10,537 bases of DNA from Alphaproteobacteria bacterium (lineage in GTDB: Bacteria > Pseudomonadota > Alphaproteobacteria > Micavibrionales > CSBR16-224): contig SKHU01000023.1 in assembly GCA_007116755.1 (NCBI GenBank), positions 1 to 10,537 on the forward strand, read 5' to 3'. The position numbers were made by a program, and so were the translations under genes. The notes below the pieces were generated by a model. The model was given only the letters and a program-made list of their open reading frames with translations. It was not told the DNA's origin and did not search any database. Positions 1-5,706 of the stretch are shown piece after piece (the stretch's first letter is position 1; the number at the start of each line of letters is the position of its first letter).

Positions 1-28
1 AAGGTGTTGTGTATCGACAGGCAAAGAG

Positions 29-54
29 AAAGGGCGCGGTTTCCCGCGCCCTTT
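29..54 (-). terminator. Rho-independent-type terminator of the porin gene
   Basis: Two 11-nt arms, AAAGGGCGCGG (29-39) and CCGCGCCCTTT (44-54), pair perfectly around a 4-nt loop. Read on the minus strand, the hairpin lies about 50 nt past the porin stop codon and is followed by a T-rich stretch (CCCTTTCTCTTT). Length, GC content and position fit an intrinsic terminator. The uridine tract is interrupted by C, so efficiency could be moderate. Confidence 0.8.
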
Positions 55-103
55 CCAATTCTTTGTTCCGATCGTATCAGATACGGACCGGATAGAATTC
101 GTC

Positions 104-1336
104 TTAGAAGTTGACTTCTGTACCCAGCGTGAACTGGCGGAAGTCGCGGCTGTCGCCGGCGGCACCCGTGTTGTCACCGTCAAAGTCGCCGAAGGCGATC
201 GCGCCGCGGAAGCTCATGCCCGGGCCGAACTGGTATCCGGCACCGACTGTCCAGCGTTCGTAATCAACATCGCGTGCGCCTGTGAACTGGAATTCTTTAT
301 CCAGATAGGAGGCACCGAGGCTCCACGGGCCGTTTTCCCAGCCGAGGCCGAAGACCCATGTACGCTCGCGGTCGAAGTCACCGACAGCACCGCCTCGAAC
401 GCCGTGGTTGTCACGCGCATAGGCAAGACCGGCGCTGAACTGGTTCCAGCTCAGATGCGAACCGATATTCCACTGTGTGCGGGATTTTGTTCCAACAAAA
501 CCCGTTCCGAAACCCAAACTTGCAGCAGAATTCTCAGCAGAGGCACGACCCCAACCGGCGCCGAGGCTGATACCGACTTCTTCAAACTGTCCGTCCCAGC
601 GTGCAGCCAGTTCCCACAGATTGTCAAAACCAGCGATATCGTTATCAGCAGCCATACCGCTGACACCGTTACCGATAACTTTCATACCGTCTGTTCCTTC
701 GGGTGCATAAGATACACCACCCTGGAAACCGTTGAATTTCGGTGTGAAATAGGTGATTTTATTGACATAGCGACCCATATCGTTGGCATAGTCAAAGCCT
801 TTGGTCGCAAACGGGAAGGCACCAGGGCCAATACCAAGTGCACCGATACGGCTGGTAGCGCCGGGGTTCAGACCCTGAAAGTAGGTGCGCAGACCGTCCA
901 CATTGCTGTCCGCGGAGGGTACGGCAACCTGCAACAGATACTGTGCGCCGTCTTCACGGCCAAAGTTTACACGACCCCAGTTGCCGGAGAAATACACATA
1001 GGTTTCATCCGTGGTACCTGTAGAGAAATTGGGGTTAGCGGCTACAAAACCAGGGAAAGGTGCCGGAGCTTGGGGCTGTGATGTGCCGAGGTTGATTTCG
1101 CTGTGAACACCGACGGTCAGGCCGTTATCCAGCGTGACTTCACCTGTGAAATGTACTTCCGAATCGTGACGGAAGTCCCAGTTACGCAGGTTGGAGTTCG
1201 GGATGTCGTTGCGTTGCCAGAGACCGTAACCGCGGTAGAAACCGCCGAGGTCAAGGCTCAGCCCCTGTGCGGCAACAGGCGTTGCGAACATCGCAAAACC
1301 TGCAACAGCCGTGGTGGCAAAAAGCAGTTTTTTCAT
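104..1336 (-). CDS. Outer-membrane porin, alphaproteobacterial beta-barrel type
   Basis: This is a 410-residue general-diffusion porin of the outer membrane, forming a water-filled channel for small solutes. It begins with a Sec signal peptide (MKKLLFATTAVAGFAMFATP, probable cleavage after VAA at residue 23). The mature part is rich in glycine and aromatic residues and alternates as expected for beta-strands, for example SLDLGGFYRGYGLW, VNFGRED and WSLGASYL. It ends in EVNF, the C-terminal phenylalanine recognised by the BAM machinery. The open frame extends upstream to an ATG at 1420. The start at 1336 is preferred because it directly precedes the signal peptide, has GGAGGAAC (1341-1348) as ribosome binding site, and lies downstream of the predicted promoter. 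It is probably monocistronic, with its own promoter and terminator. The family assignment (Gram-negative porin, Porin_4/Porin_2-like) is from sequence character; substrate preference cannot be told. Confidence 0.92.
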   Translation of the reverse strand: MKKLLFATTAVAGFAMFATPVAAQGLSLDLGGFYRGYGLWQRNDIPNSNLRNWDFRHDSEVHFTGEVTLDNGLTVGVHSEINLGTSQPQAPAPFPGFVAANPNFSTGTTDETYVYFSGNWGRVNFGREDGAQYLLQVAVPSADSNVDGLRTYFQGLNPGATSRIGALGIGPGAFPFATKGFDYANDMGRYVNKITYFTPKFNGFQGGVSYAPEGTDGMKVIGNGVSGMAADNDIAGFDNLWELAARWDGQFEEVGISLGAGWGRASAENSAASLGFGTGFVGTKSRTQWNIGSHLSWNQFSAGLAYARDNHGVRGGAVGDFDRERTWVFGLGWENGPWSLGASYLDKEFQFTGARDVDYERWTVGAGYQFGPGMSFRGAIAFGDFDGDNTGAAGDSRDFRQFTLGTEVNF

Positions 1337-1428
1337 TGTAGTTCCTCCAAAAAAGGTTGTTTTACTTAAGGTTTCGTCGTTAATCGTCAAGTGAAACACG
1401 CAAAGGACTGCGCGCCTCATGACTTCAA

Positions 1429-1456
1429 TTTATAGCAGAGCTTTATTAACGGTCAA
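1429..1456 (-). promoter_or_regulatory. Sigma70-type promoter of the porin gene
   Basis: On the minus strand, TTGACC (plus 1451-1456) is followed after 16 bp by TATAAA (plus 1429-1434), close to the housekeeping consensus. Transcription would start near 1422, giving a leader of about 85 nt before the porin ATG at 1336. The upstream in-frame ATG (1418-1420) would lie within a few bases of the transcript end and lacks a ribosome binding site, which supports the downstream start. Confidence 0.65.
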
Positions 1457-1488
1457 TGAGCAAAAACCCCCTTTTGTGACTTTTCCCC

Positions 1489-1518
1489 AACACTGTTGCA
1501 TTTTTGCAACAGGGTGTT
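1489..1518. repeat. Bulged inverted repeat upstream of the porin promoter
   Basis: The arms AACACTGTTGCA (1489-1500) and TGCAACAGGGTGTT (1505-1518) form 12 base pairs around a TTTT loop, with two unpaired G residues. The repeat sits about 33 bp upstream of the porin -35 element. Neither strand has a U-tract after it, so an operator or regulator site is more plausible than a terminator. Confidence 0.5.
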
Positions 1519-1630
1519 GGCGGCGGGTGTTCAGGACGGTGAGGAATTCCGCCGGCAGCACCATCGCACCATTTGCGCCAATCAAGCTTTCTGTTTGCAA
1601 AATTTGTCCCTCAATTTGCGATTCGATATT

Positions 1631-1643
1631 GACTGTTACAGTC
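1631..1643. promoter_or_regulatory. Small palindrome, possible operator of the XRE gene
   Basis: GACTG-TTA-CAGTC is a perfect dyad with 5-bp arms. It overlaps a potential -35 hexamer (TTGACT, 1629-1634) and lies about 100 bp before the XRE start. XRE-type repressors commonly bind short dyads in their own promoters, so this is a candidate autoregulatory site. An isolated 5-bp dyad can also arise by chance. Confidence 0.25.
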
Positions 1644-1742
1644 CTGACTATTCACTATTTTATATCATCTGGAACATAACGGGAAGAATATGCTAGGCTG
1701 CTCTCTTAAAGAATCCGCAGACAAGACAGGGGTAAAGGCTGA

Positions 1743-2135
1743 ATGGAAAACAAGCGCAGCACACAAAGCATCGACTTTTATGTCGGTGACAGGCTCAGGC
1801 AAGTCCGAATGGCTGCGGGTCTGTCACAGGCCGATCTTGCAAAGGCGGCCGATATTACCTATCAGCAGATTCAGAAATACGAACAGGGGGGCAACCGCAT
1901 CAGCACCGGGCGGCTGTACAATTTTGCCCGGATATTCGATGTGCCGCTTGATTATTTTGTCGACGGGTTTGAGAGCAGTCAAAAACGGTACAAAAAAAAG
2001 ACAAACAAACAATTGATGGACAATATTCTTTTTGACAAAAACACGGCTGATCTGGCGCGTTACTATCACCGGATAGATAAAAAAATGCGCAAACATGTCT
2101 ATGAGCTTCTCAAAGGCATGGCAGAGAAATCATAA
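1743..2135 (+). CDS. XRE-family helix-turn-helix transcriptional regulator
   Basis: This is a 130-residue DNA-binding protein of the Cro/C1 (XRE) type. The helix-turn-helix domain spans roughly residues 14-72, with the typical pattern VGDRLRQVRMAAGLSQADLA, then ITYQQIQKYEQGGNRIS and LYNFARIFDVPLDYF. The motif with QQIQKYE and N-R-I/V is characteristic of a widespread alphaproteobacterial chromosomal XRE group. Residues 73-130 form a charged, probably helical tail without a recognisable ligand or peptidase domain. The start is the ATG preceded by AGGGG and AAAGG (1728-1738). The gene stands alone, divergent from the porin and convergent with the ABC exporter. Its targets are unknown; control of itself or the porin is only suggested by position. 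A toxin-antitoxin antitoxin role is unlikely because no partner is adjacent. Confidence 0.85.
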   Translation: MENKRSTQSIDFYVGDRLRQVRMAAGLSQADLAKAADITYQQIQKYEQGGNRISTGRLYNFARIFDVPLDYFVDGFESSQKRYKKKTNKQLMDNILFDKNTADLARYYHRIDKKMRKHVYELLKGMAEKS

Positions 2136-2140
2136 CCTCC

Positions 2141-2174
2141 CTGCCGCTTTTTCCCGAACTGTCCGAAGCGGCAG
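2141..2174. terminator. Hairpin between convergent XRE and ABC genes
   Basis: CTGCCGCTT (2141-2149) and AAGCGGCAG (2166-2174) form a perfect 9-bp stem with a 16-nt loop, six bases past the XRE stop codon. Neither strand shows a proper U-tract, so intrinsic termination would be weak. The position between convergent genes still suggests an RNA 3'-end structure. Confidence 0.35.
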
Positions 2175-2231
2175 ACAGGACGGGGGCACAGCAGCAACAG
2201 GCGGAAGGTTATATATAATGACCGTCCGGTT

Positions 2232-4031
2232 TCACTGCTGCCTTTGCCACATTTCGGCATAGACGCCGTTTTTCTTTTTGACAAGCTCTGTGTGCGCGCC
2301 GCGCTCGACGATTTTGCCGCCGTCAAGCACCAGAATTTCATCCGCCGCCGTCACTGTGGACAGGCGGTGGGCGATCACCAGTGTTGTGCGGCCTTCGGAG
2401 ACTTCTTTCAGGTTTTGCAGGATTTCCTGCTCCGTTCCCGAATCCAGCGCCGAGGTTGCCTCGTCAAACAGCAGGATCGGCGGGTTTTTCAAAATCGTCC
2501 GTGCAATCGCCACGCGCTGTTTTTCCCCGCCGGAGAGTTTCAAACCGCGCTCGCCGACCAGCGAGGCATAACCGTCGGGCAGGCTTTCGATGAAGCCGTC
2601 AATATGCGCCAGACGCGCGGCGCGGGCGATCTCTTCTTCTTCCGCACCGGGGCGGCCATAGGCGATATTATAGCGGATCGTGTCGTTGAACAGCACCGTA
2701 TCCTGCGGCACGATGCCGATGGACGCACGCAGGCTGTCCTGCGTCATCTCGCGCAGATCCTGCCCGTCGATACGGATCGCGCCTTTCTCCACATCGTAAA
2801 AGCGGAACATCAGGCGGCTGATTGTCGATTTCCCCGCGCCGCTCGGCCCGACAACGGCGACGGTTTTGCCCGGCTCGACCGTGAAAGACACGCCCTTGAG
2901 AATGGCGCGGTCATCCTCATAGCGGAAATGCACATTTTCAAATTCGATTCTGCCGCCATTGACCTCCAGCGGTTTTGCGTCGGGGCTGTCCTGAATTTCG
3001 CGTTCAATACGCAGCATCGAGAACATATCCTCCATATCCGTCAGCGACTGGCGGATCTGGCGGTAAACGAAACCGAGGAAGTTCAAAGGCTGATAAAGCT
3101 GGATCAGATAGGTGTTGACCAGCACGAAATCGCCGATGCTCATATGCCCTGCAACAACGCCGCCTGCGGCCATATACATGACGGCGACAAGCCCTGCGGC
3201 AATAATAAACGCCTGCCCGATATTGACGACCGACAGGCTGGTGAGGGATTTCACCGCCGCATCCTCATAACCGCGCAGCGAGATGTTATAGCGCTCGGCC
3301 TCGTGATTTTCATTGCTGAAATATTTGACCGTCTCGTAATTGAGAAGACTGTCCACGGCTTTGGTATTGGCCTCGGTATCGCGCTGGTTCATGCGGCGGC
3401 GGAATTTCAGCCGCCATTCCGTTGACACCAGCGTAAAGGCGATATAGGAGCTGATGGTCACAAACGTCACCAGCGCATACCAGATATCGAACAGAAACCA
3501 CAAAATGCCGCAGACCAGCAGAATTTCAAACAATGTCGGCACGATATTGAACAGCATGAAATTCATCAGAAATTCGATGCCCTTGACCCCGCGCTCGATG
3601 ACGCGGCTGAGGCCGCCCGTCTGCCGCGTGATGTGAAAGCGCAGGGACAGCGCGTGCAAATGGCGAAAGGTTTTCAGCGCTACGCGGCGCATCGCGCGCT
3701 GGGTGACACGGGCGAAAATCGCATCGCGGAGTTCCTGAAATACCGCCGTTAAAACCCGCGCCGCGCCATAGGCCAGAAGCAGCCCTGCCGGAACAACCAG
3801 CACAAGATCGGCCGCTGTATCAAGCGTCAGCGCATCGACGGATTTTTTATAGAGAATCGGCATATAGACATTGGCGATTTTCGCCAGCACAAGACAGCAC
3901 ATCGCCAGAACAACGCGCGCCTTGATCGCCCCCTCGCCCTGCGGCCAGAGATAAGGCAGCAGCGTCGCAAGCGTGCGCCATTGCGAATCTTTCTTATACT
4001 GCCCTGTTTTTGAGGATGCGCTGTCTGCCAT
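2232..4031 (-). CDS. atm1: Atm1-type (ABCB7-like) ABC exporter, fused permease and ATPase
   Basis: This 599-residue half-transporter acts as a homodimer in the inner membrane. The family (mitochondrial Atm1/ABCB7, bacterial NaAtm1) exports glutathione-linked species and relieves heavy-metal stress. The N-terminal half has about six membrane helices (about residues 40-330) carrying the Atm1 hallmarks NYETVKYFSNE (231-241) and QLYQPLNFLGFVYR (311-324). The ATPase has Walker A GPSGAGKST (395-403), Q-loop glutamine 443, signature LSGGEKQ (499-505), Walker B ILLFDEATSALD (519-530) and H-loop histidine 554, all intact. An upstream in-frame ATG at 4064 lies inside a predicted -10 element and lacks a ribosome binding site. 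The ATG at 4031, preceded by AAGAAAGAG, is therefore chosen. Its substrate here is inferred from the family only. Lipid A exporters (MsbA) are less likely because of the Atm1 motifs. Confidence 0.93.
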   Translation of the reverse strand: MADSASSKTGQYKKDSQWRTLATLLPYLWPQGEGAIKARVVLAMCCLVLAKIANVYMPILYKKSVDALTLDTAADLVLVVPAGLLLAYGAARVLTAVFQELRDAIFARVTQRAMRRVALKTFRHLHALSLRFHITRQTGGLSRVIERGVKGIEFLMNFMLFNIVPTLFEILLVCGILWFLFDIWYALVTFVTISSYIAFTLVSTEWRLKFRRRMNQRDTEANTKAVDSLLNYETVKYFSNENHEAERYNISLRGYEDAAVKSLTSLSVVNIGQAFIIAAGLVAVMYMAAGGVVAGHMSIGDFVLVNTYLIQLYQPLNFLGFVYRQIRQSLTDMEDMFSMLRIEREIQDSPDAKPLEVNGGRIEFENVHFRYEDDRAILKGVSFTVEPGKTVAVVGPSGAGKSTISRLMFRFYDVEKGAIRIDGQDLREMTQDSLRASIGIVPQDTVLFNDTIRYNIAYGRPGAEEEEIARAARLAHIDGFIESLPDGYASLVGERGLKLSGGEKQRVAIARTILKNPPILLFDEATSALDSGTEQEILQNLKEVSEGRTTLVIAHRLSTVTAADEILVLDGGKIVERGAHTELVKKKNGVYAEMWQRQQ

Positions 4032-4059
4032 TGCTCTTTCTTTTTTTCTTAAGGCAGAC

Positions 4060-4088
4060 AGCATAGCGCGGTGCGGCGGCCAAGTCGA
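4060..4088 (-). promoter_or_regulatory. Candidate promoter of the Atm1-type exporter
   Basis: On the minus strand, TCGACT (plus 4083-4088) and TATGCT (plus 4060-4065) are 17 bp apart, each matching the sigma70 consensus at four of six positions. Transcription would begin near 4053, about 22 nt before the ATG at 4031. The match is moderate; an AT-rich alternative (CATAAT) lies further upstream. Confidence 0.35.
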
Positions 4089-4126
4089 GCAGGCGCGGCG
4101 ATTTAGGGTTGGATATTCATTATGAG

Positions 4127-4259
4127 AACATTTTGCATTTAAATTGAATCACAGGTGTCATTCTGAGCGCAGCGAAGAATACCAAGCGTATCAAAGAGAT
4201 CCTTCGCCTATCGGCTCAGGATGACAGCAAAGGAAAGACACGGTTTAAATGCAAGTATG
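4127..4259. repeat. Nested inverted-repeat element, dispersed-palindrome type
   Basis: The outer arms TTGCATTTAAA (4133-4143) and TTTAAATGCAA (4244-4254) are perfect 11-bp inverted repeats, with partial further matching to ACAT outside them. Inside, 4156-4226 is an imperfect long palindrome. Its left arm begins TGTCATTCTGAGC and continues GCGAAGAAT; its right arm is the complement of TGTCATCCTGAGCC and GCGAAGGATC. From memory, very similar TGTCATTCTGAGC...GCGAAGAATC palindromes are scattered in many unrelated bacterial genomes, which suggests a mobile, non-coding repeat family. It sits between two co-directional minus-strand genes and could form a hairpin in any transcript from the upstream metallopeptidase gene. 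Confidence 0.7.
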
Positions 4260-4260
4260 T

Positions 4261-5613
4261 CTAATGCGCGCAACCCGGCCCGTGGATGTGGCCGTGACCG
4301 TGGTGGGGGTGGAAATGCGGCGCATTGCGCTGCTGTGTTCCCGACGCGGCCTCCGGCATTCTGATTTCAATGCGGATACCGTCAATGCTCCGGACGTTGT
4401 TTCGCAGCAATTGCTGTGGAATACCCTGCTCTGTAGCCTGTCGCAACATCGAGATAACCAGATTGCCGTTTTCCCTGTCCTTTAAAAAATCGGCATAGGC
4501 CGCTTTGAAATCCAGCCCTGCGAACATCCCGTATTCTTTCAGTGTCTCGCGGTTTGTTTCCGTGTTATCGCCCTTGCGGTATCCGTCAAAGGCTTTGACC
4601 GCCATGCGCAAAAGCGCCGCATTGGGACCCTGACCGAAGATTTGATCCTCTGTCAGCGCCCGCGCATTGCGGCTGTAATTCCCTGCCCCCGGCATGGCCG
4701 CCAGATTGCGTACATCCGCATCGGTTTGCGCGCGCTCCGTATAGTCTTCCGGGCTAACGCCCCATGCATAATTGCCGACCACGGCTGTCAGCGTGCGCAG
4801 ATTATACATGTCCAGACGTCCCTGCCCCCTTAAGAACTGGGCGTAAGCCGCCTCTCCGGCCGCCTGTGCGGCGGTTTCATGGTCTGCCCCGCCGCGTATG
4901 CCGGTATTATAAACCCGCTCGTAACGATTCATCATATCGGCATAGGTTTGGAAATTCTGTTTGTAGCTGTTCCACATCTGCGGTTCGCCGTTCCGCTTCA
5001 TCTCGTGCAAAATGCGGATTGTTACCGCCTCTGCCGCCGCTTCCGAACACAGCACCATCGATTGCGCGTAATATACATCGCCGTTGAACAGCGCCCTGTC
5101 CTGCGCACCGGATTTATATTGATGGGCATGAACCAGCTCGTGAATCAGCGTCGTCGCCATCTGCTCGACCGTATCTTTCTTGTTGAGAATCACGGTTTTG
5201 TTCTGCGAGCTGTAAAGCCCCAGAATATTTTCCGGCAAATCTTCCAGACAAAACGTCACCGCCGTATTGCGAATATAATCGATCAGGGCGCGACCGTCCG
5301 CGCCGCCTTTTTCCTCGATCAACTCCAGCGCGGTACGCAGCCGCGTTTCGGCGGCAAATTCCGTGACCGGCCCCGGAATTTTCAGCGCATCCAGACATAT
5401 TTTGACCGTTTTCTGCTTTTCAATCTCGGGGACAGGCAGTATTTCGACAGGGATAGAAACAGGGTTTTGCGGTACCGGAGCGGGCACAGGAGTTCTGATC
5501 GTCGTACATCCGGCCAGCGGCCCGACCAGCATAATCCCCGACAGCATGTAATTCCTGAATTTTTTTGACAGGCTCCCGCGTGCGACAAAAGAACGTCCTG
5601 AACGGTTCTGCAA
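4261..5613 (-). CDS. Putative zinc-metallopeptidase lipoprotein with His-rich tail
   Basis: This 450-residue protein is not assigned to a named enzyme. A hydrophobic stretch (MLSGIMLVGP) ends in the lipobox LAGC with Cys36, preceded by a basic SKKFR segment, so it is probably a lipoprotein on the periplasmic side. A proline-rich linker (residues 40-62) follows. The sequence LIHELVHAHQ holds an HExxH zinc motif (HELVH, 158-162); Glu191 or Glu195 in CSEAAAEA could be the third ligand, as in gluzincins. The fold recalls putative metallopeptidases such as DUF6782, with low certainty. The last 18 residues (433-450) contain eight histidines and a cysteine. The start is probably TTG at 5613, placed 5 nt after GGGGAG (5619-5624). 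The in-frame ATG at 5547, with AGGAA upstream, is an alternative but would leave a signal peptide without positive charge. Confidence 0.72.
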   Translation of the reverse strand: MQNRSGRSFVARGSLSKKFRNYMLSGIMLVGPLAGCTTIRTPVPAPVPQNPVSIPVEILPVPEIEKQKTVKICLDALKIPGPVTEFAAETRLRTALELIEEKGGADGRALIDYIRNTAVTFCLEDLPENILGLYSSQNKTVILNKKDTVEQMATTLIHELVHAHQYKSGAQDRALFNGDVYYAQSMVLCSEAAAEAVTIRILHEMKRNGEPQMWNSYKQNFQTYADMMNRYERVYNTGIRGGADHETAAQAAGEAAYAQFLRGQGRLDMYNLRTLTAVVGNYAWGVSPEDYTERAQTDADVRNLAAMPGAGNYSRNARALTEDQIFGQGPNAALLRMAVKAFDGYRKGDNTETNRETLKEYGMFAGLDFKAAYADFLKDRENGNLVISMLRQATEQGIPQQLLRNNVRSIDGIRIEIRMPEAASGTQQRNAPHFHPHHGHGHIHGPGCAH

Positions 5614-5646
5614 AACATCTCCCCTTTAAGCTTGTTTCCTGATGTT

Positions 5647-5674
5647 GTATAATTTAACATAATATTAACATCAA
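5647..5674 (-). promoter_or_regulatory. Promoter of the metallopeptidase lipoprotein gene
   Basis: On the minus strand, TTGATG (plus 5669-5674) and TTATAC (plus 5647-5652) are separated by 16 bp. Transcription would start near 5640, about 27 nt before the TTG start and upstream of the GGGGAG ribosome binding site. GATGTT (5641-5646) and AACATC (5667-5672) also form an inverted repeat bracketing the promoter core. Confidence 0.55.
5654..5668. promoter_or_regulatory. Candidate CtrA binding site
   Basis: TTAA-CATAATA-TTAA matches the alphaproteobacterial CtrA consensus TTAA-N7-TTAA exactly. It fills the spacer between the predicted -35 and -10 elements of the metallopeptidase gene. A site here would be expected to block RNA polymerase. 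The surrounding DNA is AT-rich, so chance is not excluded. Confidence 0.4.
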
Positions 5675-5706
5675 AAGCAAGAAAAAACGGCATGTCGTTG
5701 CAAAGC

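Larger units (their letters stand above)
1337..1742. other. 406-bp intergenic region between divergent porin and XRE genes
   Basis: No convincing coding frame was seen; the short open frames here lack ribosome binding sites and family-like sequence. The region holds the porin leader and promoter (to 1456), a bulged hairpin (1489-1518), a short tandem octamer GCACCATC/GCACCATT near 1560, and a 5-bp-arm palindrome (1631-1643) before the XRE gene. No clear promoter for the XRE gene was found. TTGACT at 1629-1634 could be a -35 element, but no good -10 sits at ideal spacing. AT-rich TATTTTATAT around 1656-1665 is the likeliest melting region. Confidence 0.6.

Noticed and set aside
404..1081. Plus-strand open frame opposite the porin
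   Set aside because: Thr/Cys-rich translation without domain features; the opposite strand encodes a complete porin with signal peptide and C-terminal Phe.
1337..1420. 28-codon N-terminal extension of the porin
   Set aside because: It would put charged residues ahead of a good signal peptide, lacks a ribosome binding site, and starts at the predicted transcript end.
2244..3425. Long plus-strand open frame (393 codons) opposite the Atm1-type gene
   Set aside because: It lies antisense to intact ABC ATPase motifs and has no ribosome binding site or recognisable domain.
4032..4064. 11-codon N-terminal extension of the ABC exporter
   Set aside because: The upstream ATG overlaps a predicted -10 element and has no ribosome binding site.
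4879..5568. Plus-strand open frame opposite the metallopeptidase gene
   Set aside because: The composition is typical of an antisense shadow, and the minus strand has an HExxH motif, a lipobox and a ribosome binding site.
5614..5706. Terminator for the Nramp-like gene in the gap before the metallopeptidase gene
   Set aside because: There is a run of six T on the minus strand (near 5686), but only a 3-4 bp stem precedes it; not convincing.
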